DNA of 64,000 nucleotides from Aquicella siphonis (GTDB taxonomy: Bacteria > Pseudomonadota > Gammaproteobacteria > DSM-16500): the NCBI RefSeq assembly GCF_902459485.1, contig NZ_LR699119.1, forward strand, positions 1,426,001 through 1,490,000, in the 5' to 3' direction. The notes beneath the pieces were generated by a model. The model saw only the letters and a program-made list of their open reading frames with translations. It searched no databases and was not told the origin of the DNA. Numbering within the stretch: position 1 is the stretch's first letter; the number at the start of each line of letters is the position of its first letter. The position numbers were made by a program, and so were the translations under genes. This document shows, one piece after another, positions 7,554-17,571 of the stretch.

Positions 7554-8954
7554 ATGTATAAACTGCTTATTGCTTTCAACAAGATAGATCAGAGTTACAA
7601 AACGATAGACGTAGACGAGGAAGTCGCGCCTGACAACTTGTATCTATGGGGTTGGGATCATTTTACCCAATGTCCCATATTCGCGCCTCTAGGCACGCCT
7701 CAACCAGAGGACAAGTTTGACAGCAATCAAAATCACCGCCGAAAAGTATTGTTTGAATCCAAACTGGCGATAGCCGTATTAAGCAATTACAGTTTATTTC
7801 TTCCCCTGCTGCATAAAATCGGCGCCGTCATGGCAGATCATCTTGAAAAAAAAGTGATTCAATTTGCAGACGACGGGCGCCGCGCCAGAGTCGCGAACCT
7901 GTTGAGCAAGTATTTTTACCCTGACACTTATCATTTCGGACGACTTGGTGACCCATTAAAGACAATCCCGCGACCCGCCTCCCTGTTTCGTATCGCCAAA
8001 AGAGTCTTGACTGAAGCACGTCACATCGAACATATCCTGACCGGTTATCTTGCAATCTACAAACTGTTCCTGAAATTGGACACACAATGTGACGACGAGA
8101 ATAAACGCCTGGTCACGCTGATACATGACCACGAAACAAAACTTGTAACAAAACAATTATTTGCGAATCGCGGCAGATATGAATCCAGAACTCCGGCTTG
8201 CATGACGACCATGGCCGGAATTGTCGCAAAAGAAGACGCCCTGCGCTTCCAGCTTCCGCCGCATACACGCGCCATTGACCGCTTCAAGCGTGACATCAGG
8301 CATCAAACCCATTTTGTCACCGACGCACAAATGCGGGAAATCCCGTTTGTCGCAGGCCCGTCAGGACACACAGCTGCGTATTTATGCATAACACAAGCCA
8401 TGATGGAAACCGCTTCCTCGCCATTGACATCCGAGGAGCTTCATCTTCTCACGCTGGCTGTAGCGGGTGTGCTGATCGCGGCGGGATCTCACAGTTTTCA
8501 CGAAATTTACAGTGTCGCCGCGCAGGCGGGTGTCTGCTACCGCGTCGGAAATTACCCTGATTCCATACCTGATATGTTCAGGCAGACAGCCAGTTATCAA
8601 AACCTGCTTCAAGAATTTCCCGATATCATCAGGGACGCCAGACCGGCGCAACAGCTTGGTGAGCGCGCGCTCAATATCAGCCAGACAGCCGGCGCATCCC
8701 AAGTCACGCCGCACTCCGCGGAATACGCCGAACTCAATTCAGCCGAATCCATTCCGCCGGCATCATCAAGTTCATTCACATTTTTCAGACAGCATCGCAA
8801 ACGAAAGCTCGAAACAGCCGGACCCGAAACACGGCGAAGCACACTGAAATCCGGCAGAGAACAAGATGCGTCCTCTCTTGACACGGCAAAAATTAGTGAC
8901 AACAGTCAAACGGTACTGCACAATCCAGACATGAGACAGCACACACCGTATTAG
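7554..8954 (+). CDS. Uncharacterised protein, second member of the paralog pair; basic NLS-like tail
   Basis: I do not recognise this protein (466 residues from the ATG at 7554). It is the divergently transcribed paralog of the gene at 5908-7365, with GWDHF (33-37), GTPQPEDKFD (47-56), LPPHTRAID (234-242), REIPFVAGPSG (261-271), GSHSFHE (311-317) and LLQEFPDIIRDAR (351-363). I prefer the ATG because the distance to GWDHF then matches the paralog. A GTG at 7518 would add 12 residues. The C-terminal hundred residues are Ser-rich, polar and probably disordered. They contain HRKRKLE (414-420), at the equivalent place to the basic patch of the paralog. No secretion or membrane signal is seen. Divergent duplication of one ancestral gene is the simplest origin. 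Confidence 0.8.
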   Translation: MYKLLIAFNKIDQSYKTIDVDEEVAPDNLYLWGWDHFTQCPIFAPLGTPQPEDKFDSNQNHRRKVLFESKLAIAVLSNYSLFLPLLHKIGAVMADHLEKKVIQFADDGRRARVANLLSKYFYPDTYHFGRLGDPLKTIPRPASLFRIAKRVLTEARHIEHILTGYLAIYKLFLKLDTQCDDENKRLVTLIHDHETKLVTKQLFANRGRYESRTPACMTTMAGIVAKEDALRFQLPPHTRAIDRFKRDIRHQTHFVTDAQMREIPFVAGPSGHTAAYLCITQAMMETASSPLTSEELHLLTLAVAGVLIAAGSHSFHEIYSVAAQAGVCYRVGNYPDSIPDMFRQTASYQNLLQEFPDIIRDARPAQQLGERALNISQTAGASQVTPHSAEYAELNSAESIPPASSSSFTFFRQHRKRKLETAGPETRRSTLKSGREQDASSLDTAKISDNSQTVLHNPDMRQHTPY

Positions 8955-9002
8955 ACGTTGTTGCTGGCAGATCATTGTTGTTTCAGGGAAATGAATTTTA
9001 GC

Positions 9003-11021
9003 TTACCTGCCCAGAGTCAGATCCCTGAGCTGATGAATCAGATCGCGCAGCCGCGCAGCTTCTTCGAATTCGAGATTGTGAGCATGCTCGTACATCTGAT
9101 TTTCGAGTTTGAGAATTTTCGCAGACAAGGCTTCAGCAGGCAGAGCGAGGTATTCTGATGTCTCATCCTGAACATGCGCCCTGGGAAACAGACGACCGCG
9201 CACGCTATTGTCAGCATACGCGCCCTCCATCACATCGTGCACTGCTTTCAGGATACTACGGGGTGTAATGCCATGCTGCTCATTATAGGCTTGCTGTTTC
9301 ATTCTTCTGCGCTGTGTTTCCTGAATGGCGCGCTCCATGGAGCGGGTCATACGATCGGCATACAGGATAGCCTTGCCATTAAAATGTCTGGCGACACGCC
9401 CAATGGTTTGAACCAGTGATGTTTCTGAACGCAGGAAACCTTCCTTGTCCGCATCCAGAATACCCACCAGGGAAACTTCCGGCAAATCCAATCCTTCACG
9501 CAATAAATTAATCCCCACCAGAACATCAAACACACCCAGACGCAAATCACGTATGATTTCCACTCGCTCGACTGTGCCCACATCAGAATGCAGATAACGA
9601 ACCCGGACATTATGTTCTTCCAGATATTCCGTCAAATCTTCAGCCATACGCTTGGTCAGTGTGGTAACAAGAACGCGCTCCTTTTGCGCCACCCGCTTGT
9701 TAATTTCGGACAGTAAATCGTCCACTTGTGACGTGGCGGGACGAACTTCGACTTCCGGATCCAGCAAACCGGTAGGCCGCACCACTTGTTCGGCAATCAC
9801 GTCGGAACGCTCCATTTCATAGGGACCGGGCGTCGCAGAAACGTATATTGTTTGCGGCGCCCGGGCGGTAAATTCATCAAAACGCAGCGGGCGATTATCC
9901 AGCGCGGAAGGCAGACGGAATCCATATTCGACCAATGTTTCCTTGCGGGACCGGTCACCGCGGTACATGCCGTTCAACTGCGGAACAGTCACATGGGATT
10001 CGTCAATAATCAATAACGCATCCGCGGGCAGGTAATCAAACAATGTTGGCGGCGGCTCTCCCGGTTCGCGGCCAGACAGGTAACGGGAATAATTTTCTAT
10101 TCCCTGACAATATCCCAGTTCCTTCATGAGCTCCAGGTCATAGGTGGTTCTTTGCTCCAGACGCTGCGCTTCCACCAGTTTGTTCAGATGGTATAATTCC
10201 TCAAGTCGTACGCGCAAATCCGCTCTGATCTGGTCTATGGCCTTGATGATGGTATCACGCTGGGTCACGTAATGTGATTTAGGATAAATCGTCAGCCGCG
10301 GCACGCGTCTGACTACCTCACCCGTCAGCGGATCAAAATAGGAAAGGCTTTCAATTTCGTCGCCCAATAACTCTATGCGCACCGCTTCACTATCCGATTC
10401 AGCAGGATAAACATCGATCACGTCACCGCGCACGCGAAATGTCGCGCGATGCAAATCCATGTCATTGCGTGTGTATTGCAACTCAGCCAGCCGCCGCAAG
10501 ATAAAACGCTGATCCACTTTGTCACCGCGGTCCAGATGCATGACCATGCTCAGATACATGCGCGGATCACCGAGACCGTATATCGCTGATACCGTCGCCA
10601 CAATGACAGCATCGCGTCTTTCCAGCAACGCCTTGGTAGCTGACAGGCGCATTTGCTCTATGTGTTCGTTAATCGACGCATCTTTGGCGATATAGGTATC
10701 AGATGAAGGCACATAGGCTTCGGGCTGGTAATAGTCATAATAGGAAACAAAATATTCAACCGCGTTATGTGGAAAAAAATCCTTCATTTCTCCATACAAT
10801 TGAGCAGCTAGTGTCTTGTTAGGCGCGAGTATGAGAGTCGGCCTGTTGATTTCCTTGATGACATTGGCCATGGTGAAAGTCTTGCCTGAACCTGTCACCC
10901 CCAGCAGCGCCTGGTAAGCAAGGCCTTGCCGCACGCCGTCCACCAGCTTTCGTATCGCTTCGGGCTGATCGCCTGCCGGCTGGAAATTGGAATGCAATTC
11001 AAAATCTTGGGTCATAGACAC
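9003..11021 (-). CDS. uvrB: Excinuclease ABC subunit B
   Basis: UvrB receives damaged DNA from UvrA, opens it with its beta-hairpin and positions UvrC for incision. The 672-residue product has the normal length. The Walker A motif is [10 protein letters not shown], near residue 41, followed by [13 protein letters not shown] and the beta-hairpin region [12 protein letters not shown]. Later come [14 protein letters not shown], the helicase motif [10 protein letters not shown], and a C-terminal UVR domain ([22 protein letters not shown]) that contacts UvrC. Alternative starts MSMTQ and MTQ differ by two residues. I saw no CTGT-N8-ACAG LexA box upstream. It stands alone, convergent with the unknown paralog gene. 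Confidence 0.98.
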   Translation of the reverse strand: MSMTQDFELHSNFQPAGDQPEAIRKLVDGVRQGLAYQALLGVTGSGKTFTMANVIKEINRPTLILAPNKTLAAQLYGEMKDFFPHNAVEYFVSYYDYYQPEAYVPSSDTYIAKDASINEHIEQMRLSATKALLERRDAVIVATVSAIYGLGDPRMYLSMVMHLDRGDKVDQRFILRRLAELQYTRNDMDLHRATFRVRGDVIDVYPAESDSEAVRIELLGDEIESLSYFDPLTGEVVRRVPRLTIYPKSHYVTQRDTIIKAIDQIRADLRVRLEELYHLNKLVEAQRLEQRTTYDLELMKELGYCQGIENYSRYLSGREPGEPPPTLFDYLPADALLIIDESHVTVPQLNGMYRGDRSRKETLVEYGFRLPSALDNRPLRFDEFTARAPQTIYVSATPGPYEMERSDVIAEQVVRPTGLLDPEVEVRPATSQVDDLLSEINKRVAQKERVLVTTLTKRMAEDLTEYLEEHNVRVRYLHSDVGTVERVEIIRDLRLGVFDVLVGINLLREGLDLPEVSLVGILDADKEGFLRSETSLVQTIGRVARHFNGKAILYADRMTRSMERAIQETQRRRMKQQAYNEQHGITPRSILKAVHDVMEGAYADNSVRGRLFPRAHVQDETSEYLALPAEALSAKILKLENQMYEHAHNLEFEEAARLRDLIHQLRDLTLGR

Positions 11022-11148
11022 AATGTAATGTGTAACAGTGATAGAACAATGTTGTTAAATTCATTATAATCGTCCGCCTGCGCATTATGTTAAGCAGTCT
11101 GAGTCAGACAGGAATGTGCCGAATTCAGCCACCGGGAGTACAATTATC

Positions 11149-12369
11149 ATGACAAAAACAACTTCAAAAAACCTTGCATTGGAACTCGCGCAGCGCGTGC
11201 AACGCATCAAGCCATCCCCCACTCTCGCTGTCTCTGCACGAGCGGAAGAATTACAAACTCAAGGGAAGCCTATCATTAATCTGAGCGTAGGTGAACCGGA
11301 TTTTGACACGCCGGAACATATCAAGGAAGCCGCCATCAAGGCGATACGCGACGGCCATACAAAATACACAGCCGTTGATGGCACCAAAGGATTGAAAAAT
11401 GCCATTATCAACAAATTCGCACGCGAAAACCAACTCCAGTATGAAATGAACCAGGTCCTGGTATCCTGCGGCGCAAAACACAGTATTTACAACCTGTTTT
11501 CCGCCGTGCTCAACCCCGGCGATGAAGTCATTATCCCGGCTCCCTATTGGGTATCTTATCCGGACATGGCCAAACTTGCCGACGGCAACCCGGTCATAGT
11601 CAAAACCGATTTCGCCCAGCACTTCAAAATGACACCCGCGCAATTGAATGCCGCCATTACAGACAAGACACGGATTATTGTACTAAACAGTCCTTCCAAT
11701 CCCACCGGCATGGCTTATTCACGTGAAGAGCTGCGAGCACTGGCAGAAGTCATTCTGCACCACCCCGGCGTCCTGGTCGCAACAGATGATATTTATGAAC
11801 ACAGCATGTGGAATCATTTGCCATTCACAAACATTCTTAACGCCTGTCCGGAATTATATGATCGTACCATCGTCATCAATGGCGTATCCAAAGCCTACGC
11901 CATGACAGGGTGGCGGATAGGCTATGCCGCAGGCCCTGCGAATATCATTGCCGCAATGAAAAAAGCACAGTCGCAAAGCACATCAAATCCGGCCAGCATA
12001 TCGCAATACGCGGCGCAGGCCGCGCTGGAAGGCGATCAGTCGTGCATTCAATCCATGACCCGCGCCTACCAGAGTCGCCATGACTATCTGATTGAAGAAT
12101 TTAACAAAATTCCAGGCATTTCCTGTGTTCCGTCCGACGGAACTTTCTATACCTTTCCATCCGTTGAATCCTTTATTCACAAGGACAACGGCATTACCAA
12201 TGATATTGAGTTCGCCGAGCTCCTGCTCTCCAAAGCGGAAATTGCCATTATTCCGGGATCTGCTTTCGGCGCACCCGGTCATATACGGATCAGTTATGCA
12301 ACCAGCATGAATAATCTGACTATGGCAGTTGAACGCCTCCGGCAGGCTTTATCAACGCTTTCCAGATAA
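11149..12369 (+). CDS. Class I/II pyridoxal phosphate aminotransferase (aspartate aminotransferase type)
   Basis: PLP enzyme of the AspB-like subgroup Ib, most likely interconverting aspartate and 2-oxoglutarate with oxaloacetate and glutamate. From the chosen ATG it has 406 residues. The PLP-binding lysine lies in NGVSKAYAMTGWRIGY. The earlier landmarks are LSVGEPDFDTPEHI, YTAVDGTKGLK, NSPSNPTG and TDDIYEH, and the substrate-binding arginine is in HIRISYATS. The start at 11149 (MTKTTSK) follows GGGAG at about ten bases. A GTG at 11116 would add 11 residues. It is monocistronic and divergent from uvrB. Sequence alone does not separate aspartate from broader amino-acid specificity. Confidence 0.92.
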   Translation: MTKTTSKNLALELAQRVQRIKPSPTLAVSARAEELQTQGKPIINLSVGEPDFDTPEHIKEAAIKAIRDGHTKYTAVDGTKGLKNAIINKFARENQLQYEMNQVLVSCGAKHSIYNLFSAVLNPGDEVIIPAPYWVSYPDMAKLADGNPVIVKTDFAQHFKMTPAQLNAAITDKTRIIVLNSPSNPTGMAYSREELRALAEVILHHPGVLVATDDIYEHSMWNHLPFTNILNACPELYDRTIVINGVSKAYAMTGWRIGYAAGPANIIAAMKKAQSQSTSNPASISQYAAQAALEGDQSCIQSMTRAYQSRHDYLIEEFNKIPGISCVPSDGTFYTFPSVESFIHKDNGITNDIEFAELLLSKAEIAIIPGSAFGAPGHIRISYATSMNNLTMAVERLRQALSTLSR

Positions 12370-12924
12370 ACACCTTGCTGATTATTGCAATAACACGGGG
12401 CATCCAGCGTCTCTTCAAACAGGCGCTGTCTTGACATTATTGCTGACAAAAATAATAACAGCGGGCGAGGTTACTCGCGCCGCTGCCACTCCTCATCACG
12501 CTATATGAATGTTTTAATTATAATTTATAGTCGTGGAGGATAAGAACACCTGGTCACCAGCCTTGCCGTCTCGCACCACATGACGCGGGAATCAAACCGG
12601 GGTTATCTCTTTAATCTGCCATGCGGAAATGTTTAACAACATCCGCAGCCAGCATGAAATTTGCAAGCTGTGATCATAATTAATGCAACTGATTATCCTA
12701 TAACGAGATCAACAGAATCTTAGAAATTCCAATTAAAAAATACTTGATTTGCGCGGAAAAAATAGTATAGATGAATGATACGCATATTTAATTTTAAACG
12801 AGGAGACTGCCTGCATAAAATCTTATGTTAAGCTTTGTTTGTTATTATATATGCTAAAAATCTAAACGGACTTAACGGAATACTATCCATATTCAATTTT
12901 AGTAACAACAAACGGGGGGCAGAA
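12370..12924. other. Long AT-rich non-coding stretch upstream of an orphan gene
   Basis: In a window packed with genes this 555-base gap stands out. It contains several small inverted repeats, for example TTATTGCAATAA near 12380 and ATTATT...AATAAT near 12440. From about 12700 onward it is clearly AT-rich. GAGGAGA lies near 12800 but no suitably placed long ORF follows. A TTG at 12835 could extend the downstream gene. I found no tRNA-like or repeat-array structure. Confidence 0.5.
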
Positions 12925-13509
12925 ATGCTGAACACCCTATTTAGCATCTTATTAACACCGATCAAACCGATTAAAAGCGACAGCAGGGTTTCTTCCGAAG
13001 CTCCCGCGAAAAAACACCTTGCATTCCAGACAATTTATTCCACCAATCCCAACTTGTTAAACAAGCCAGGAATTGAAGTTGCAAAGGAATCATCAATCTC
13101 ATCTGCCCCTCCCCAACCCTGCCAGCTAGATAAACAAAAAGACTATTTGCTTGCGCTGAATAAATTCAACGCAATTGAAACCGTCACGCTGGATGAGGGC
13201 ACCTTGCTTGTCGGCCTCATGAAGCATAGCCAACCTATTCAACGCGGCATCTTCATGTACCCGAATCAAATCCGGGAGACGGACAAATGGGATGACATCA
13301 AGAAACAGGCAGCAACCATGCAGACCGGCATTGCTCTATTCCGCGTCAATCAAAGCCATGTCTGTTTACGCATGCAGACCAATGATCCCGCTCAAACCAC
13401 TCTTTATTTGATTGATCACAGAGCCATTTCACGCATTGACTCATTATGGCATCCAGACAATCTAAGCGCTTCCACCTATGAGTCATCAGGGAAGCCGTTT
13501 ATAAAATAA
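12925..13509 (+). CDS. Orphan hypothetical protein
   Basis: I do not recognise this 194-residue protein. The ATG at 12925 follows a GGGGGG run seven bases upstream, which favours it over a TTG 30 codons earlier. The first 17 residues (MLNTLFSILLTPIKPIK) are moderately hydrophobic, but there is no convincing cleavage site or long membrane helix. Residues 20-70 are Ser, Pro and Lys rich and look unstructured. The second half appears folded, with the segments TLLVGLMKH and LYLIDHRAISRIDSLW. It lies between a long AT-rich gap and tRNA-Asn, with no operon partner. Isolation, AT-rich flanks and lack of recognisable family suggest a lineage-specific accessory gene. Confidence 0.6.
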   Translation: MLNTLFSILLTPIKPIKSDSRVSSEAPAKKHLAFQTIYSTNPNLLNKPGIEVAKESSISSAPPQPCQLDKQKDYLLALNKFNAIETVTLDEGTLLVGLMKHSQPIQRGIFMYPNQIRETDKWDDIKKQAATMQTGIALFRVNQSHVCLRMQTNDPAQTTLYLIDHRAISRIDSLWHPDNLSASTYESSGKPFIK

Positions 13510-13642
13510 TCAGCGCTGTGTTTTTTATCAGGAATCAGCCGCTGTTGACTGTATAAAAAACCTGCCATGACCGCGGCATTGGCGGCCGGCGGACACTTGG
13601 CGCATGAAAAATACTAATGATATGAATAGTTATAAAATTCTA

Positions 13643-13671
13643 TTGACGACCGCATAAACGAATATTAGTAT
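13643..13671 (+). promoter_or_regulatory. Sigma70-type promoter for tRNA-Asn
   Basis: TTGACG (13643-13648) and TAGTAT (13666-13671) are 17 bases apart. The tRNA begins about 15 bases beyond the predicted transcription start. Because no terminator follows the tRNA, this promoter may also feed prpBCD. Confidence 0.6.
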
Positions 13672-13692
13672 TCTCGTCACTTAACGCTACAT

Positions 13693-13765
13693 TCCCCGGT
13701 AGCTCAGTCGGTAGAGCAAGTGGCTGTTAACCACTGGGTCGGCGGTTCGAGTCCGTCCCGGGGAG
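13693..13765 (+). tRNA. tRNA-Asn (anticodon GUU)
   Basis: The cloverleaf is complete: acceptor TCCCCGG/CCGGGGA, D arm GCTC...GAGC, anticodon stem GTGG/CCAC with anticodon GTT, T arm GGTTCGAGTCC, and discriminator G at 13765. The DNA continues TAGAT, so the 3' CCA is not encoded and must be added by the tRNA nucleotidyltransferase. The tRNA-Val in this window does encode CCA. prpB starts 32 bases downstream with no terminator between. Confidence 0.95.
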
Positions 13766-13797
13766 TAGATAAATAAAATCTGCAACATCCCTCTCCA

Positions 13798-14700
13798 ATG
13801 AATCTGGATTCACTCTCGGAGTTTTTATATATGGATGGACTGCGTAACGTACTTGCTCAAGAAAATCCCCTGCAAATTGTAGGCACCATTAATGCGTATA
13901 CCGCTTTGCTCGCAAAAAAAGCTGGTTTTCGTGCCATTTATTTATCCGGAGCCGGCGTAGCCAATGCTTCCTTCGGCATGCCTGATCTGGGCATTACCAA
14001 TCTCGACGATGTCGCTGAAGATGTTTGCCGTATTACTTATGCCTGCGATTTGCCGCTATTGGTTGATATCGATACAGGCTGGGGCTCCGCTTTCAATATT
14101 GCACGCGCCATCAAAACCCTGATCAAGGCAGGCGCTGCGGGCATCCACATGGAAGACCAGGTGCAGACCAAGCGCTGCGGGCATCGCCCCAAAAAGGAAA
14201 TCGTGGCCGCAGATGAAATGTGCGACCGTATCAAGGCCGCGGTCGATGCCAAACATGACCCGCGCTTTGTGCTCATGGCGCGAACGGATGCGCTGGCCAT
14301 CGAAGGTATGGAAAAAGCTCTGGAGCGCATTCACCGCTATGTTGAAGCGGGCGCAGAAATGATTTTCTTTGAAGGGGCCACACAGCTTTCGCAATATCAG
14401 GAAGTCACCCAGGCATGCAAAGTTCCCGTGCTTGCAAACATAACCGAATTCGGCGTCACCCCGCTTTTTACAAAAGATGAACTGCAAAAAGCCGGCATAC
14501 AACTTATCCTTTATCCACTTAGCGCGTTCAGAGCCATGAGTCATGCAGCAAACCGGGTTTATGAAACGATACGGACTGCCGGCACACAAAAATCCGTCTT
14601 GCCAGAAATGCAAACCCGCGAACAATTATACGATGTATTAAATTACTACCAATACGAACAAAAGTTAGATGATCTATTTGCAAAAGGAAAAATGAAATGA
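13798..14700 (+). CDS. prpB: 2-methylisocitrate lyase
   Basis: Cleaves 2-methylisocitrate to pyruvate and succinate, the last step of the 2-methylcitrate cycle for propionyl-CoA disposal. The product has 300 residues and belongs to the isocitrate lyase/PEP mutase superfamily. Visible signatures are [17 protein letters not shown] near the N-terminus, the metal-binding VDIDTGWG, the active-site KRCGHRPKK and MARTDA. The ending [11 protein letters not shown] is typical of PrpB. Its stop overlaps the prpC start (ATGA). The gene follows tRNA-Asn directly. No prpR-type regulator is seen beside the operon. Confidence 0.95.
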   Translation: MNLDSLSEFLYMDGLRNVLAQENPLQIVGTINAYTALLAKKAGFRAIYLSGAGVANASFGMPDLGITNLDDVAEDVCRITYACDLPLLVDIDTGWGSAFNIARAIKTLIKAGAAGIHMEDQVQTKRCGHRPKKEIVAADEMCDRIKAAVDAKHDPRFVLMARTDALAIEGMEKALERIHRYVEAGAEMIFFEGATQLSQYQEVTQACKVPVLANITEFGVTPLFTKDELQKAGIQLILYPLSAFRAMSHAANRVYETIRTAGTQKSVLPEMQTREQLYDVLNYYQYEQKLDDLFAKGKMK

Positions 14701-15818
14701 CTGCTAGAACTGGAGGATTAGAAGGTATTATTGTTGGTGATACCGCGATTTCAACCGTAGGAAAAGAAGGTGTAGGTTTGACGTACCGGGGCTACGACAT
14801 ACACGATCTTGCTGCGCAGTCCACCTTTGAAGAAGTTGCATACCTGCTAACTTATGGCGAATTACCCACCGTGGCACAACTGCAATCCTACCGTGAAAAA
14901 CTGGTCAAGATGCGCAGGCTGCCCAATGAATTAAAACTGCTGCTGGAAACCATTCCGGGCTCGTCACACCCCATGGATGTGCTGCGTACCAGTATATCCA
15001 TGCTGGGCAACCTGGAATCTGAAACAGCTCAATATAACGGACACCAGATTGCCGACCGCCTGATTGCATGCACACCCAGCATCTTGCTTTACTGGTATCA
15101 ATTTCACCGCAATAATGTCCGTATAGAAACATGGAATAGCGAAGAACAGACCATTGCGGGATATTTCCTGCACTTGCTGCATGGCAAAAAACCTGACGAT
15201 GACCAGCGCCGCGCCGTGGATGTTTCACTTATTCTTTATGCTGAACACGAATTTAATGCTTCCACATTCGCGGCCAGAGTCACCACATCGACTGAATCTG
15301 ATTTTTACTCAGCCATAGTATCGGCCATTGGCACATTGCGCGGACCCCTGCATGGCGGAGCCAATGAAGAAGCCATGCGCTTGATCAGCTTATACAAAAC
15401 ACCTGACCAGGCAGAAACCGGCATAAAGGAAATGCTGGCCAAAAAAACCAAGATTATGGGTTTTGGACACCGGGTATATAAAATTTCCGATCCGCGGTCA
15501 GACATCATCAAAAACTGGTCGCAAAAACTGTCTGTTCACGCTCGCGACGGTTATCTTTATGCTGTGTCCGAACGCATTGAAAAAATCATGTGGGATGAAA
15601 AAAAGCTGTTTCCCAATCTGGATTTTTACAGCGCGACTGCCTATCATTTTTGCGGTATACCCACCTCGTTATTCACCCCCATTTTTGTCATGTCCAGACT
15701 CAGCGGATGGAGCGCGCATATTTTTGAACAGCGGGCGAATAACCGTTTAATCAGGCCTGAAGCCAGATACACGGGCCCTGCTCCAAGACCATTTACACCC
15801 ATACAAGAACGAGGCTAA
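14697..15818 (+). CDS. prpC: 2-methylcitrate synthase
   Basis: Condenses propionyl-CoA with oxaloacetate to give 2-methylcitrate and CoA. The 373-residue length fits the short PrpC type rather than the longer GltA citrate synthase. It begins with the typical [16 protein letters not shown]. The catalytic motifs are present as [12 protein letters not shown] and MGFGHRVYK, with the C-terminal [20 protein letters not shown]. It overlaps prpB by four bases and is followed after three bases by prpD, so translation is probably coupled. Residual citrate synthase activity is common in this family. Confidence 0.94.
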   Translation: MTARTGGLEGIIVGDTAISTVGKEGVGLTYRGYDIHDLAAQSTFEEVAYLLTYGELPTVAQLQSYREKLVKMRRLPNELKLLLETIPGSSHPMDVLRTSISMLGNLESETAQYNGHQIADRLIACTPSILLYWYQFHRNNVRIETWNSEEQTIAGYFLHLLHGKKPDDDQRRAVDVSLILYAEHEFNASTFAARVTTSTESDFYSAIVSAIGTLRGPLHGGANEEAMRLISLYKTPDQAETGIKEMLAKKTKIMGFGHRVYKISDPRSDIIKNWSQKLSVHARDGYLYAVSERIEKIMWDEKKLFPNLDFYSATAYHFCGIPTSLFTPIFVMSRLSGWSAHIFEQRANNRLIRPEARYTGPAPRPFTPIQERG

Positions 15819-15821
15819 TCC

Positions 15822-17270
15822 ATGGCATTACATACTGTAGATGAAAATATCCGACCTGCTCATGATACTGAACTGGTCACAATTGCTGATTACGTCACGC
15901 AACATAATCCGGGAAGCGAACTCGCTCTCACCACTGCGCGTTACTGTTTAATGGATGCTATAGGCTGTGCAATGCTCGCGCTGCAATATCCCGCATGCAC
16001 AAAATTATTGGGGCCTGTCATTCCAGGTACGACGGTGCCAGTAGGCGCGCGAGTACCAGGCACGTCATATATGCTTGATCCGATTCTCGCCGCGTTCAAC
16101 ATAGGAACCCTAGTACGCTGGCTGGATTTTAATGATACCTGGCTTGCCGCAGAATGGGGCCATCCTTCCGATAACCTGGGCGCCATTCTCGCATTATGTG
16201 ACTATTTGAGCAGAAAAAATCTTGGCGAAAACAAACAGCCGCTGCTGGTGAAAGACATTTTGAATGCCATGATCAAGGCGCATGAAATTCAAGGCGTGCT
16301 CGCACTGGAAAATGGCTTTAATCGTCTGGGCTTCGATCATGTCATCCTGGTAAAAATTGCCTCAACAGCTATCGCAGCCCAATTGTTAGGAGGCAACCGC
16401 GAACAAATCATGAATGCCTTGTCGCAGGCTTGGCTGGACGGAGCAGCCCTAAGAACATATCGACATGCTCCCAATACCGGATCACGCAAATCATGGGCGG
16501 CAGGTGATGCCACCAGCCGCGCTGTGCGCCTTGCCTGGCTTACCATGCAAGGTGAAATGGGATACCCCAGTGTACTCACAGCCAGGAAATGGGGATTTTA
16601 TGACGCCATCATGAAGGGACAGCCGCTCAAGATCAGCAGGCCGTTTGGCTGCTATGTCATGGAAAATGTTTTATTTAAAATTTCATTTCCTGCTGAATTC
16701 CATGCACAAACCGCTGTCGAATGCGCAATCAGACTGCATCCACAAATTATAAACAAACTGGATGAAATTGAAAAAATCGTTTTAACCACGCAGGAATCCG
16801 CTGTGCGCATTATCAGCAAATCCGGCCCCTTGCATAATCCGGCCGACAGAGATCATTGCCTGCAGTACATGGTCGCAGTTGCCTTGTTAGTGGGAGATCT
16901 CAAAGCTGATCATTATGAAAATGAGTTTGCAGCTAATCCACATATAGACAGGCTGCGCGAAAAAATGGTGGTTGAAGAAGACCTGCAATACTCAAAGGAT
17001 TATCTCGATCCTGACAAACGCTCTATTGCGAACTCTATTCAAATTTACTTCAAGGATGGAACGCATACTGACAAAGTCGTGGTGGAATATCCCGTTGGCC
17101 ATCGCAGACGGCGCGAAGAAGGCATACCACTGATGTTCAGCAAGTTCAGGGAGAACGCCAGCAAGATTTACCCGTCTGACAAAGTGGAAAAAATGCTTGC
17201 ATTATTTGACGATAAAACCAGGCTTGAGCAAATGCCAGTCAATGAATTTATGGATATGTTAGTCAGATAA
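15822..17270 (+). CDS. prpD: 2-methylcitrate dehydratase
   Basis: Dehydrates 2-methylcitrate to 2-methyl-cis-aconitate. The 482-residue product belongs to the MmgE/PrpD family, with [14 protein letters not shown] near the N-terminus, [20 protein letters not shown] in the core and [14 protein letters not shown] near the end. Using PrpD means the AcnD/PrpF route is not encoded here. Rehydration to methylisocitrate would need an aconitase encoded elsewhere. It is the last gene of the prpBCD operon. A hairpin without a T tail lies 28 bases downstream. Confidence 0.95.
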   Translation: MALHTVDENIRPAHDTELVTIADYVTQHNPGSELALTTARYCLMDAIGCAMLALQYPACTKLLGPVIPGTTVPVGARVPGTSYMLDPILAAFNIGTLVRWLDFNDTWLAAEWGHPSDNLGAILALCDYLSRKNLGENKQPLLVKDILNAMIKAHEIQGVLALENGFNRLGFDHVILVKIASTAIAAQLLGGNREQIMNALSQAWLDGAALRTYRHAPNTGSRKSWAAGDATSRAVRLAWLTMQGEMGYPSVLTARKWGFYDAIMKGQPLKISRPFGCYVMENVLFKISFPAEFHAQTAVECAIRLHPQIINKLDEIEKIVLTTQESAVRIISKSGPLHNPADRDHCLQYMVAVALLVGDLKADHYENEFAANPHIDRLREKMVVEEDLQYSKDYLDPDKRSIANSIQIYFKDGTHTDKVVVEYPVGHRRRREEGIPLMFSKFRENASKIYPSDKVEKMLALFDDKTRLEQMPVNEFMDMLVR

Positions 17271-17297
17271 TCCTTGCCTGATTCATGACATGCCCGC

Positions 17298-17328
17298 GCG
17301 GGAACAGAGAATCACGCTTTGTTCCCGC
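17298..17328 (+). other. Hairpin downstream of prpD
   Basis: GCGGGAACA (17298-17306) and TGTTCCCGC (17320-17328) form a perfect 9-bp stem with a 13-base loop. No T run follows, so it may be a 3'-end processing or stabilising structure rather than an intrinsic terminator. The rest of the 299-base gap to cvpA shows no gene. Confidence 0.45.
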
Positions 17329-17539
17329 ATTATCGAGAGCGCTCACTGAACCGTGTCAGCCCTTGCCTATGACAGATGAACGCTTTCGCATTGTTATTTT
17401 CATGCGTTACCTGCCCGCGCCTTACGCAGCGCGAAACACTCCATTTACCACTTTCAGCGATATTGTATTTGAAAAAACAGGCGGTGTCGGATTTGCATTT
17501 GCTGTACCGCAGCCGGTGTTTATCCGGCCGCGGCATATG

Positions 17540-17571
17540 CGTAATATCTGTGTCTCGTAATATCTGTGTCT
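17540..17571. repeat. 16-bp exact tandem duplication at the 3' end of cvpA
   Basis: CGTAATATCTGTGTCT occurs twice back to back (17540-17555 and 17556-17571). The second copy overlaps the first bases of the cvpA stop codon. It is probably a recent slippage event. Confidence 0.8.

Noticed and set aside
11022-11148. LexA/SOS box upstream of uvrB
   Set aside because: No CTGT-N8-ACAG match was found between uvrB and the aminotransferase gene. The ACACA...TGTGT sequence near 11020 does not fit the consensus.
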